Shown here one piece after another: positions 8,451 to 17,146 of a stretch of DNA of 64,000 nt. The DNA is from JASGTU01 sp963821815 (GTDB lineage: Bacteria; Chloroflexota; Anaerolineae; Caldilineales; Caldilineaceae), in contig CAWGFG010000006.1 in the NCBI GenBank assembly GCA_963821815.1, positions 1,736,001 to 1,800,000 on the forward strand, given 5' to 3'. The notes under the pieces are model-generated. The model was not told the origin of the DNA, made no database searches, and saw only the letters and a program-made list of their open reading frames with translations. Position 1 is the stretch's first letter. The number at the start of each line of letters is the position of its first letter. The position numbers and the translations under genes were made by a program.

Positions 8451-8647
8451 TCACGCGCAACTAGACTGCCGTAAAGCCACCGTTTGCAGCGAATGCAAAT
8501 AGCTTGGGGCGTATGAATCCAAATGGGCAACACTCACGTCGGCGCCGTCCAGACCGAGCGCTGAAGCAAATCCGAAATAGTCAGTCAGCGTCATTTCGCC
8601 CGCACTCATTGACTGGTAAAGGGATACGGTAAACAACTTAGCTTCAT
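8451..8647 (-). pseudogene. remnant of sugar-phosphate isomerase/epimerase
   Basis: Downstream of the dehydrogenase gene on the minus strand an ATG at 8647 opens 'MKLSCLP', and after a one-base frame change the sequence continues 'VSLYQSMSAGEMTLTDYFGF' and 'ASALGLDGADVSVAHLDS' to a stop at 8451. Read together this is the N-terminal 65-70 residues of a xylose-isomerase-like TIM-barrel sugar isomerase/epimerase, a family of about 280 residues. The rest of the gene is gone; ctaB ends at 8408 in the opposite direction. A frameshift plus truncation marks it as a dead fragment, perhaps once part of the aminotransferase-dehydrogenase operon. Confidence 0.65.
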
Positions 8648-8679
8648 CGATTGTTCGATTCTCGTATGCTGGTTTGACT

Positions 8680-9639
8680 TTAGGCGATGACAGCCAGCGC
8701 GTCTTTGCCATCCCAGACACGCTGTAGATTCTCGAAGATGAATGCGCCCCGTCGCGCCCACGTATCATGGGTCACGCCTGCCGCATGGGGTGTAACTATC
8801 ACATTGTTCAAGCCGAGTAACGGGTTATCCGCTGCTGGGGGCTCCGACGTAAGAACGTCCAGTCCTGCATAGGCGATCTCGCCGTGCCGGAGCGCATCGG
8901 TCAACGCGACTTCATCCACAACCGGACCGCGGCAGGTGTTGACGAGTACTGCACTTGATTTCATTCGCTTCAGTTCGCGTTGGCTGATGAGACCGTACGT
9001 TGCTTCGTTCAGCGGCACATGCAGGCTGACCACGTCGGCGCGCGTTAGCAGCTCGTCAAATGCTACGCAGGTCACATGAAGTTGCTCTTCTACCTCAGAC
9101 GTCGCTGGATACGCATCTGCGTAGAGGATAGTCACACCGAACGGCTGTAGCAACTGCGCAACGCGCCTGCCGATGTTGCCAAAGCCGATCAAACCGACAG
9201 TTTTGCCGTTCAGCGTATACGTGCTTAGGCCGGAGTCGATAGCCCGCCACTGACCTTGACGCACGTTCGTATCCATTTCCACAAGTCGACGGTAGCTGGC
9301 AAGCATGAGCATCACGGCATGCTCTGCGACGTCGATGGCGTTGGCGCCGCCGTTGTTGGATACGGGAATCCCCATATCTGCGCACAATGCCACATCAATT
9401 TTGTCGAAGCCCGCGCTGACCAACTGGATGAGTCGCAGCTTCTCTGCTGCACGAATCACGTCGTTGGAGAGCTCGGACGGAAAGAGAATGACAAAATCCG
9501 CATCCGCAATTAGCCGGGCTTTCTCAGTGTCCGGCAGGTCCGTCGGCAGAACTGCTACATCAAATTCAGCCGGAGCCGGAGAGAGCAGCTCATGCACAAT
9601 CCCTTCAGCCAGCGTGGTGAAAAAGAGTACCTTTGGCAA
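8680..9639 (-). CDS. D-isomer-specific 2-hydroxyacid dehydrogenase
   Basis: A 319-residue NAD(P)-dependent D-2-hydroxyacid dehydrogenase. Rossmann motif 'VGLIGFGNIGRRVAQLL' near 148-164; the catalytic Arg lies in the 'LHVPLNEATYG...VNTCRGPVVDE' region, the Glu in the segment around 'GLDVLTSEPP', and the His in 'TPHAAGVTHDTW' near residue 285. The start is TTG at 9639, six bases after AAGGAG, which itself overlaps the stop codon of the upstream Dabb gene. It is third in an aminotransferase-Dabb-dehydrogenase operon, so it may reduce a 2-oxo acid; glyoxylate/hydroxypyruvate, phosphoglycerate and phosphonate-type substrates cannot be told apart from sequence alone. Confidence 0.9.
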   Translation of the reverse strand: MPKVLFFTTLAEGIVHELLSPAPAEFDVAVLPTDLPDTEKARLIADADFVILFPSELSNDVIRAAEKLRLIQLVSAGFDKIDVALCADMGIPVSNNGGANAIDVAEHAVMLMLASYRRLVEMDTNVRQGQWRAIDSGLSTYTLNGKTVGLIGFGNIGRRVAQLLQPFGVTILYADAYPATSEVEEQLHVTCVAFDELLTRADVVSLHVPLNEATYGLISQRELKRMKSSAVLVNTCRGPVVDEVALTDALRHGEIAYAGLDVLTSEPPAADNPLLGLNNVIVTPHAAGVTHDTWARRGAFIFENLQRVWDGKDALAVIA

Positions 9640-9642
9640 GTC

Positions 9643-9978
9643 TTACTCCTTGCTCCAGTAGTCGAAGACGAACACACTCTCTGAATGAGGTCGAAGCACG
9701 GCGCCGAATGCTTTATGGGCGGGATGCGGCAAGTAGGCATCGCGATCCTCTTCGCGGAGAAACGTGAGGAAGAAGCAATGCGTGTAGCCTTGCGCCTTTC
9801 CTTCCACGCTGACATCGGTGCCCCATTCAAAGTCGTGAATCAGGTCAATCTGTGACGGCAAGGCACGAAATGCATCTTCAACTTTGTGAATCTCTTCCTC
9901 GGTCGCATCCGCCTTAAATTTGAAGAAGACAACGTGTCTCAAAACACTTTGTGTCATCAGGCTGTTCGCTGCGGGCAT
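9643..9978 (-). CDS. Dabb (stress-responsive alpha/beta barrel) family protein
   Basis: A 111-residue small protein matching the Dabb family: 'LRHVVFFKFKADATEEEI' at the start, 'FEWGTDVSVEG' in the middle and the 'THCFFLTF' strand with the 'HPAHKAF' motif. Dabb proteins form dimeric ferredoxin-like barrels; roles range from stress response to decarboxylases, and none can be assigned here. AGGG lies seven bases before ATG 9978; an internal ATG at 9957 is the alternative. The gene lies between the aminotransferase (9-bp gap) and the dehydrogenase (3-bp gap), so the three are one transcription unit. Confidence 0.85.
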   Translation of the reverse strand: MPAANSLMTQSVLRHVVFFKFKADATEEEIHKVEDAFRALPSQIDLIHDFEWGTDVSVEGKAQGYTHCFFLTFLREEDRDAYLPHPAHKAFGAVLRPHSESVFVFDYWSKE

Positions 9979-9987
9979 CCTGTGTCC

Positions 9988-11154
9988 CTATCCTTTCTCG
10001 ATGAAGTTGGTTAAACGTTCCATAGCCGGTTCCAGTACAGACATGTCTGAGGCGAAACAGAGCCGGATCGACCCTTCTCCGCCCGCGCCAAATGCAGAAC
10101 CGGGTGAAACGGATACTTTCGTTGCGTTCAATAGATCGACAGCATAGGAGAATGAATCCTCGACGCCATCAATGCGGGGGAAGAGATAGAATGCGCCGCT
10201 TGGCTTTGGCAGCGAAACGCGAGCAACTGAATTCAGCGCATCGTAACAGTAGCTCATTTGCTCTTGATAAAGCTCGACCATCGCATTGATGTCATCCTCA
10301 CCGCGTTCCAACGCAACAAGTCCAGCCCGTTGAATCATTGCGGGCGCACACGATATGATGAACTCGTTGAGTTGCTTAGCCTTGTTTGCCAGATCGCTGC
10401 GGGATGTAAGCCAGCCTAAACGCCAACCGGTCATGCAGTAGGTTTTGGAGAAAGACTGGGTCACGATAACGGCATCGTCGCGCTCACACAGGCGCAGGAT
10501 GGAGGGCGCAACCGGCCCTTCGTAGTAGAGGCGCTCATAGACTTCATCCGCCAGCAGCCACAGGTCATGCCGCCTGCAGAAATCCAGCAGTGCCTGCTGT
10601 TCTTCTACTGTGGCGACCCAGCCTGTAGGGTTGTTGGGCGAGGAGTAGACAAGCAGTTGGGTGCGTTCCGACACGGCGTTTTCGATTGACTGAATGTTGA
10701 CGCGATACTTGGAGCCATCGAACACGAGCGGGACTTCCTTTGGCGTAGCGTTGTAGAGGCGCGCCACCTCGGATCCGTTTGGCCAGTTGGGGGTTAGGAC
10801 AATGACCTCCGAACCCGGATCCACTGCACAGCGCATGCTAACATTCACGGCCTGCGTGCCGGATGCCGTAACGACGATCTCACGTTCCGGATCGATCTGT
10901 ACATCATGCAGTTCGAATGTCTTTTCCGCAATACGCTGCCGGAGGTCCGGGAGGCCGCCGTTCTCCGTATAGTAGGTATAGCCTTCCTCTACGGCTCGTG
11001 CCAGGGCGCGTTTGATATAGTCTGCAGTCGGCATATTAGATTCACCAAAATGCAGCTTCAGTACGCCATCCATGCCAAAGGCATAGTCCGCGAGTTCACG
11101 TATCTTCGACGGCGTCACGTTATCTAGGCTTCGTGCGACAGTTATGTTTGACAT
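9988..11154 (-). CDS. class I aminotransferase (aspartate aminotransferase-like)
   Basis: A 388-residue fold-type I PLP enzyme. The Schiff-base Lys lies in 'SFSKTYCMTGWRLGW', and 'YSSPNNPTGWV' plus 'LLADEVYERLYY' supply the Asn and Asp/Tyr that hold PLP; the C-terminal Arg for the substrate carboxylate is in 'GSIRLCFA'. The frame extends 62 codons upstream, but homologues begin near 'MSNITVARSLDN', and GGAAAG sits eight bases before the ATG at 11154, so that start is chosen. First gene of the operon with the Dabb and dehydrogenase genes. Amino-acid specificity is not readable; aspartate or a related amino acid is likely. Confidence 0.9.
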   Translation of the reverse strand: MSNITVARSLDNVTPSKIRELADYAFGMDGVLKLHFGESNMPTADYIKRALARAVEEGYTYYTENGGLPDLRQRIAEKTFELHDVQIDPEREIVVTASGTQAVNVSMRCAVDPGSEVIVLTPNWPNGSEVARLYNATPKEVPLVFDGSKYRVNIQSIENAVSERTQLLVYSSPNNPTGWVATVEEQQALLDFCRRHDLWLLADEVYERLYYEGPVAPSILRLCERDDAVIVTQSFSKTYCMTGWRLGWLTSRSDLANKAKQLNEFIISCAPAMIQRAGLVALERGEDDINAMVELYQEQMSYCYDALNSVARVSLPKPSGAFYLFPRIDGVEDSFSYAVDLLNATKVSVSPGSAFGAGGEGSIRLCFASDMSVLEPAMERLTNFIEKG

Positions 11155-11600
11155 TGACGAATCTTTCCGGTCCGGACGACGAGAGTCTACGGTGCGACCG
11201 TTGATTGATGTTGCGAGCCGTACACGCACATAAGGATTCACAAGCGCAATACTTGGTAATCTATCACGGATGCGCACTAGCTCAAAGAGATCAGCTCTCT
11301 TTTCCAGAGGTAGAGACGGTTGGGCTGTATTGCCTTGCAACTGGAAACATGCTATTGTTGGTGCACAGGCAAGCAGACATTATCGCGCGTACTCTAGACA
11401 ATGTAACAACAACATATCAGTGCCAGAAACCTGTGTGTGCGCACTATCAGAGTTCAATACTCCTTGCACCGAACGAAAACTCTGACGCGCCCACAAATAC
11501 AGCACAACAGTCCGTTTGAACGTCAACCTGAACGGCTAACTCGAACAGGTGTTGAACCGCTCGGGTTTCCGGACAACAATCCGTTCTTACTAGACAGATA
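11155..11600. other. divergent intergenic region without recognised gene
   Basis: About 446 bp separate the aminotransferase from the sensor kinase. Short frames here lack ribosome binding sites and family resemblance. It presumably holds the divergent promoters, but no clear -35/-10 pair was found on either strand. Confidence 0.5.
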
Positions 11601-14027
11601 ATGACTTTGAACTCTGACGATTCTTCTCCATTGATATCTGTTCTGATCGTTGAAGACACCCAGAGCCTACTCAAGTTGTATAGTCACATTCTTGAGCAGG
11701 CAGGTTATCGTGTTACCCGCGCCGACAACGGAAGCCGAGCGCTTGAATGCATTGCGGCTGAAACGCCAGATATCGTATTACTCGACCGTGTGCTACCGGA
11801 TATGGACGGCAGCCAAATCTGCTCGTATATCAAAACGTCAGACAATCTCAACTCAATCTATGTAATCATGTTGTCCGCTTTGCGCATCACGGAAGACGAC
11901 CGCGTGAGCGGTCTCGAAGCCGGTGCGGATGACTACATCATCAAGCCTATCGGCCGCAGAGAGCTGTTGGCTCGAGTCAACGTTGCCACACGTCTCAGGC
12001 GTACCCAGAAGGCGCTGCAAGAGAGCGAGGCGATGTTCCGCACTTTGGCAGAGAATTCACCTGACATCATCGAACGCATCAGCAGAGATCACAAATTAAG
12101 CTATGTCAATAACACGATTGAACGTTTTACAGGACGTCCCGCAAGTGAGTTCCTAGACACTAGACTAGAAGATATCGAGAGCGGTAACCCGAGTATTTCT
12201 CGATGGGCCTCGGCCGTACGCGACGTATTTGAAACAGGCCATGCCCAAAGCATCGAATATCATCTGTCGAGCATCTGCGGTGAACGAGTCATGGACGCAC
12301 GATTGGTGCCGGAAGCAGACCAAAACGGCGTCATCAACTCCATCCTAAGCGTAGCCCGCGACTTTACCGAACATGCACAAGCTGAACAGCAGGTGGCTCG
12401 TCTTGCCACTGTTGTCGAACAAGCAATTGAGTCCGTCGTCATCACGGACCGCGAGGGTGATATTGTCTTTGCAAACGCCGCGCTCGAAGAAATGATTGGT
12501 ATTGCCTCCGATGAAATTGTAGGAAAATCGTTGCAGGAAATGACGGCTATCTTTTCCGGCGATTACTGCCATAAGATCCAGCAAGCGATAAAGGGCGAAG
12601 TTCCCTGGTCCGGTTCGGGATACTGCACGCGAAACGATGGCCAGAAGTGCGAGATCGAAGGATCTGTTTCACCCATCTACAATCGTAGCGGTCAGATTAT
12701 TGACTTTGCTGTCATCCAACGTGATGTAACGGAGCGTAAACGAACCGAGCGCCAGCGGGAGGCATTGCTAAGGATAGCTACAGCCCTACGCAGCGCCAAC
12801 CAGCGCTCGGAAATGCTGCCCATCGTGCTGGAGCAGCTTATGTCAGTCCTATCGATCTCCAGCGCCCTCATCGTTGCACCCAACTATGAGAATGGCATGA
12901 GCGTCGTTGAAGACGCCCGCGGCGTCGCCGAAGACGTCGTGGGTCAGCATTTCCCATCGCACGAGGTCTATGTGCCGGAACGTTCGCCGTCCGATTCTGT
13001 TTATATCAGTAACCACATTAACGGTAGCAGCAACCATCCGATTATTTCGGCCATGGGAAACCCGCTCGCCGCTGCCGCTGTGCCGCTTATGGCCGAACCA
13101 CTCCAGGTGGGCACGATGTGGGTCGGCAGCGATGTTCCTATCGATGCCGAGACGATCAGTTTCCTACTTGCCGTTGCCGATATGGCTGCCACCGCCATGC
13201 ACAGCGCCGATCTATACGAGGAGATACAACGCTATGCTGTAGGGCTGGAGCAGATGGTGGCGGAGCGTACCCAGGAGCTAGCCTCGGCCAACAAACAGCT
13301 ACTGGAGTTGGATCGGCTGAAGTCGAAATTCGTCTCTAACGTTTCGCACGAACTTCGCACGCCTATCAGCAATCTCAAGCTGTACGTGGCGCTTCTGCAA
13401 AGAGGCAAGCCGGAGCGTCGCGCCCAGTACGAGACAATGCTGCGTGTGAGCGTGGAGCGCCTGGGGCAGCTCGTCGAGGATATTCTCAACCTTTCTCGCA
13501 TTGAGATCGCACACCAAAAGAAACATGTCCTGGAGCCGACTGATCTGAACGGAGTGGCATCGCAGGTGGTCTCTCTGCACCAGCCGCAGGCCGAGGCCGC
13601 CGGAATCCGCCTCGTCTACGAACCTGATCCTACCCTACCCTTGATGGCAGGCGACTTCAATCAACTTTCCCAACTGGTCACTAACCTTGTCGCCAATGCG
13701 CTAAACTATACGCGAGACGGCCAAATCCTGGTTAGCACATCGTACGTGCAGGATGATAACACGATCCGTCTGGTTATCGAGGACACAGGTATCGGTATCA
13801 TGGCGGAAGACTTGCCACATCTATTTGATCGATTCTATCGGGGGAATCATCGTCAGAAAAATGATATTCCCGGCACCGGTCTAGGGCTGGCGATTGTGAG
13901 AGAAATCGTAGATATACACGAAGGCTCAATTACCGTTAGTAGTGAGATAGACAAAGGCACAAAGATTGATGTTCGTTTCCACGTTGAAGAGATGAAGGAC
14001 GAGCTGACTATCTCTTGGCTGCGCTAG
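11601..14027 (+). CDS. hybrid sensor histidine kinase (REC-PAS-PAS-GAF-HisKA-HATPase)
   Basis: An 808-residue soluble kinase with a receiver domain at its N-terminus. Residues about 13-128 form REC with phosphoacceptor Asp62 ('VLLDRVLPDMDG') and 'KPIG' Lys; two PAS domains follow (about 140-260 and 265-390), then a GAF-like region (about 395-540), a short coiled segment, HisKA with His583 ('SHELRTPISNL') and an HATPase_c domain with N ('NLVANALNY'), G1 ('DTGIGI') and G2 ('GTGLGLA') boxes. There are no membrane helices. The receiver-first order suggests it is itself a target of another kinase. It runs into the CYTH gene 35 bp downstream in the same direction, a likely operon; no output partner is encoded nearby. 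Confidence 0.93.
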   Translation: MTLNSDDSSPLISVLIVEDTQSLLKLYSHILEQAGYRVTRADNGSRALECIAAETPDIVLLDRVLPDMDGSQICSYIKTSDNLNSIYVIMLSALRITEDDRVSGLEAGADDYIIKPIGRRELLARVNVATRLRRTQKALQESEAMFRTLAENSPDIIERISRDHKLSYVNNTIERFTGRPASEFLDTRLEDIESGNPSISRWASAVRDVFETGHAQSIEYHLSSICGERVMDARLVPEADQNGVINSILSVARDFTEHAQAEQQVARLATVVEQAIESVVITDREGDIVFANAALEEMIGIASDEIVGKSLQEMTAIFSGDYCHKIQQAIKGEVPWSGSGYCTRNDGQKCEIEGSVSPIYNRSGQIIDFAVIQRDVTERKRTERQREALLRIATALRSANQRSEMLPIVLEQLMSVLSISSALIVAPNYENGMSVVEDARGVAEDVVGQHFPSHEVYVPERSPSDSVYISNHINGSSNHPIISAMGNPLAAAAVPLMAEPLQVGTMWVGSDVPIDAETISFLLAVADMAATAMHSADLYEEIQRYAVGLEQMVAERTQELASANKQLLELDRLKSKFVSNVSHELRTPISNLKLYVALLQRGKPERRAQYETMLRVSVERLGQLVEDILNLSRIEIAHQKKHVLEPTDLNGVASQVVSLHQPQAEAAGIRLVYEPDPTLPLMAGDFNQLSQLVTNLVANALNYTRDGQILVSTSYVQDDNTIRLVIEDTGIGIMAEDLPHLFDRFYRGNHRQKNDIPGTGLGLAIVREIVDIHEGSITVSSEIDKGTKIDVRFHVEEMKDELTISWLR

Positions 14028-14062
14028 AATGAGCAAGCAACCACCTACGGAGCATCGAGGCC

Positions 14063-14788
14063 ATGGAACAATACGACGCAAGCAACCAAGAAGTCGAAGC
14101 AAAGTATTCGATCGATGATGCCGATATATTCTCCAGTCTGTCGTCACAAGCCGATATCGTACCTGGTTTTCGTGCCAGGCCCAGCATCGTAGAGACAGAC
14201 CTTGATACCTATTATGACACGAAGGAGCACAACCTGCTCGTTGCGCTACTGGCACTACGGGTCCGTACTACTGTCTCCAGCAGCCTTGTAACGCTGAAAT
14301 CCATTCAAAGTGTGGATCATGAGGGCGGTGCAAATTCGGTTGTGCAGCGTCTGGAGCTGGAATGCCCCGTGGATCCGACCAAGGGTGCGCCGCCGTACAT
14401 GAAACAGCTGTTGCCCGAAATGAGAAAGCTAATTGCGGAATCCGTCGCCGACGAGGCCGCCTTGATGCCCGTATTGTCGCTCTATCAGGAACGAGTGAAA
14501 CGCATTATTTTTGTGAAACATGAGTTATCTGACCTCGATACAGATACAGAACTCGCAGAAATGAGCCTGGACAATGTATGGGTACTGAACAGGCCGGAAG
14601 TGGATTCCGTCACTGCAGTGGAAAAAGAGGCATCCGCGCATCATTTCATTGCACTCGAAATCGAGTTACTTGCTGACGAACATCGCGCAGACTTCGATCG
14701 GCTCATCAAGGCGATCGCATCGTGGGAGCACGTCATACCGGAGACTGAGAGCAAATTTCAAGTCGGCCTGCGCGTACTTGGGATCTAG
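14063..14788 (+). CDS. CYTH-domain protein (triphosphate tunnel metalloenzyme)
   Basis: A 241-residue CYTH protein. The hallmark ExExK motif is in 'EVEAKYSI' near residue 11, and successive charged strands line the tunnel: 'DTYYDTKEHNLL', 'ALRVRT', 'LVTLKSI', 'RLELECPV', 'KHELSDLDTDTELAEMSLD', 'LEIELL', ending 'ESKFQVGLRVLG'. Known members hydrolyse inorganic triphosphate or thiamine triphosphate, or act as adenylate cyclases; the polyphosphate-binding CHAD domain often fused C-terminally is missing. The gene follows the hybrid kinase closely and is cotranscribed with it, which could point to a signalling role, but this is inference. Confidence 0.85.
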   Translation: MEQYDASNQEVEAKYSIDDADIFSSLSSQADIVPGFRARPSIVETDLDTYYDTKEHNLLVALLALRVRTTVSSSLVTLKSIQSVDHEGGANSVVQRLELECPVDPTKGAPPYMKQLLPEMRKLIAESVADEAALMPVLSLYQERVKRIIFVKHELSDLDTDTELAEMSLDNVWVLNRPEVDSVTAVEKEASAHHFIALEIELLADEHRADFDRLIKAIASWEHVIPETESKFQVGLRVLGI

Positions 14789-14892
14789 CGCGGACGTCTG
14801 CTAACACATGGTTATCTTTCTTTTACCGGTAAAGTCTCACCCACGCTGGTAAGCAGTACTAGGCAACGACGATACATATTCGGCTAATGCAC

Positions 14893-14923
14893 GAGCCCTA
14901 CAGAATTCTGTAGGGCTCTTTCT
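14893..14923 (+). terminator. intrinsic terminator after the CYTH gene
   Basis: Perfect 11-bp stem GAGCCCTACAG / CTGTAGGGCTC around an AATT loop (14893-14918) followed by a short T run, 105 bp past the CYTH stop codon. Confidence 0.8.
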
Positions 14924-15189
14924 CCAGGGCGTATTAGGAGAGTCTGAAGTAGACTGTACTGAACTTCACCGCTATCGTACGCTTGCTAGATTAAGATTTC
15001 CATCGCGGAATGTACGCTTTTTGTTTACGTTTCAAACACCGTAGATATCAGCACGGTCTACGCGACAGAGTGCACACGTTGTTGCCGGTGATTCGTGGTT
15101 GCGCAACCGATTCATGAGTACTGATCAACGAGTACATGGTGTAGAATCGAGACAGATATGCGCAATCCATGCATGCAAAGGAGAGTGCA
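14924..15189. other. intergenic region with short palindrome
   Basis: No gene is visible. A 12-bp palindrome GGTTGCGCAACC lies at 15097-15108 and TAGAAT at 15142-15147 could serve as a -10 hexamer for the next gene, but no matching -35 was found. Whether the palindrome is an operator is unknown. Confidence 0.4.
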
Positions 15190-16287
15190 ATGCCCGCACT
15201 GGTCCCGCACGGCACGCTAGATTACGGTGAAATCGAAAAATGGGGATACCGTCCGCAAGACCTGATCATTTTCTCTTCAAACATCAACCCATACGGACCC
15301 CCTCCTGCCGTAGTACAGACAGTTGCGGATCATATCAGCGCTTCCACGTTGGCTCTTTACCCGGATCGGCTGAGCCGAGAGCTTCGGCGCGTCATTGCGC
15401 GACAGGATAATGTACCCGAAGAAGCGGTAATTGTGGGCAACGGCACTGCAGACATCATGTGGCTTCTCGCAATTGTCTATCTGCGTAACAGGAATGTGAC
15501 AGTCTGCTCGCCTACATTCGGCGAGTATGCTAATGCAGCCAATGTCGTGGGAACGGACGTCCGAGTGGTGGCAATACCGGGTTGGGCGCAAAGTGAGGAC
15601 GGCAGCTTCACGCCTTCCGACCACTCTGCCGAAGATGTAGCAGCCGAAATACGATCAACGGACGCTGATGTCGTCTTCATCTGCAATCCGAACAGCCCGA
15701 CCGGCGAGCAGTTCACCGCGACAAAGATCGGGACGCTCATGGACGCTGCGCCGGACGCGCTATGGATTATCGACGAAGCCTATTTCGCATTTACGCCCGA
15801 GCCATGGACGGCAGCGACCTGGACACAGACTCAGAATCTGATTGTGCTGCGGTCGATGACCAAGGACTTTGCGCTGGGAGGTCTGCGACTGGGCTATGCG
15901 ATTGCCCATCCTGACAAGATTGCCGAGATGAACAACTACCAGCCGCCGTGGAATGTGAATGCGCTGGCGCAGATCGCCGGTGTCGCCTGCTTTGACGAGC
16001 TTGACTGGCGCAACGATACGATGGCTACCCTACGACAACAGACATCAAAGCTGCGAGCCGGGATGGAAAAACTAGGCTACGCGCCGCGACCTACGACAAC
16101 AAACTATTTCATTACGCCAATAACAAATCCTGCAGGCTTCAGACAGCACCTCCTGAGCTACAGGATCGTCATTCGAGACTGCACTTCGTTTGGGCTGCCA
16201 GACTACGTCCGCATCGCTACACAGTCTCCCGAACACAACCAAGTACTGTTGGAAACGCTACAACAAATGCAAGGGTATACTCTCTAG
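15190..16287 (+). CDS. histidinol-phosphate / threonine-phosphate-type aminotransferase family protein
   Basis: A 365-residue PLP enzyme of the HisC/CobD group. The N-terminal 'FSSNINPYGPPPAV' is closer to CobD (L-threonine-phosphate decarboxylase, cobalamin pathway; 'NINPxGPP') than to HisC ('ENPxGPS'). The PLP Lys lies in 'RSMTKDFALGGLRLGYAI' and 'FICNPNSPTGE', 'IIDEAYFAF' hold the cofactor. No other cobalamin or histidine gene is adjacent, so the choice between the two, or a different aminotransferase, stays open. Start chosen at ATG 15190 because AAAGGAGAG precedes it by six bases; an upstream ATG at 15169 would put that site inside the gene. The end overlaps convergent phoU by four bases. 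Confidence 0.85.
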   Translation: MPALVPHGTLDYGEIEKWGYRPQDLIIFSSNINPYGPPPAVVQTVADHISASTLALYPDRLSRELRRVIARQDNVPEEAVIVGNGTADIMWLLAIVYLRNRNVTVCSPTFGEYANAANVVGTDVRVVAIPGWAQSEDGSFTPSDHSAEDVAAEIRSTDADVVFICNPNSPTGEQFTATKIGTLMDAAPDALWIIDEAYFAFTPEPWTAATWTQTQNLIVLRSMTKDFALGGLRLGYAIAHPDKIAEMNNYQPPWNVNALAQIAGVACFDELDWRNDTMATLRQQTSKLRAGMEKLGYAPRPTTTNYFITPITNPAGFRQHLLSYRIVIRDCTSFGLPDYVRIATQSPEHNQVLLETLQQMQGYTL

Positions 16288-16970
16288 TTCACAGCGCTGA
16301 AATCTGTCGTGCGCGCATCGAACTCCAGATAATCACCCGTAATAGTGTAAATGATGCGTTCACAGATATTGGTGACGCGGTCACTAAAACGCTCCAGGTT
16401 ATGGGCTGCCCAAGTAATATAGTTCAACTGGTCGCTACGATCAGGATGAGCCATCATGCGCGTGATGATTTCCCGGTTGACCTCATTGTACAATGCGTCT
16501 ATGGCGTCATCTTCGAGCGGAATATGCTTTGCAGCGTCGAGATCCTGGTTTACGAACGCATCTAGCGCTCTACGCAGCATATCTACGCCCATCGTCGCCA
16601 TCTGCGCAATTTGCGGCGGAATCATCAACGTACATTCAGCCCCCAGCATCACCGTGATGCGGCTGATGCCCTTGGCGTAATCACCCATTCGTTCTAGTTC
16701 GATATTGACCTCCATGACGGCGGCAATGAGCCGTAGGTCTCGAGCAGTCGGTTGCTGGGTCGCAAGAAGGGTCAAGCATCGATCCTCGATGCCGAATCGC
16801 CGTTCGTTCAGTGAACGGTCGTAACTGATAATTTTATCCGCACGGATGACATCACGCTCACGCAGCGCTTTCACCGAGTCCATCAGCGCTTCCGACACCA
16901 TGCTACCAAAAATGACCAAATCGTCCTGGAGCTTTTGCAACTCCTGATCGAAGTATGTGCGAATTTTCAT
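16284..16970 (-). CDS. phoU: phosphate-specific transport regulator PhoU
   Basis: A 228-residue all-helical protein made of two PhoU three-helix repeats. The segments 'LLATQQPTARDLRLIAAVME' and 'IELERMGDYAKGISR' in the first repeat and 'ITWAAHNLERFSDRVTNICE' in the second are the family's metal-binding E/DxxxD motifs. PhoU bridges the Pst transporter and the PhoR kinase to keep the Pho response off when phosphate is plentiful. It is the last gene of the pst run, 176 bp after pstB; that gap contains no gene. Confidence 0.95.
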   Translation of the reverse strand: MKIRTYFDQELQKLQDDLVIFGSMVSEALMDSVKALRERDVIRADKIISYDRSLNERRFGIEDRCLTLLATQQPTARDLRLIAAVMEVNIELERMGDYAKGISRITVMLGAECTLMIPPQIAQMATMGVDMLRRALDAFVNQDLDAAKHIPLEDDAIDALYNEVNREIITRMMAHPDRSDQLNYITWAAHNLERFSDRVTNICERIIYTITGDYLEFDARTTDFSAVN

Positions 16971-17146
16971 GTCACGATTCCTCTACTAGACAAATGGATT
17001 GCCGTCGCGGGACAAATGGGGTGCAATCAATCCCCTGGAATTTCGTCAGTTTATTGTGTTGCGCGTACTAGTATATCAGGTCCGCCTTTATGGCGTCTGT
17101 AATTCCGACAATTCATTCATGCGTTGAAGTGAGCTGAATCGACAGT

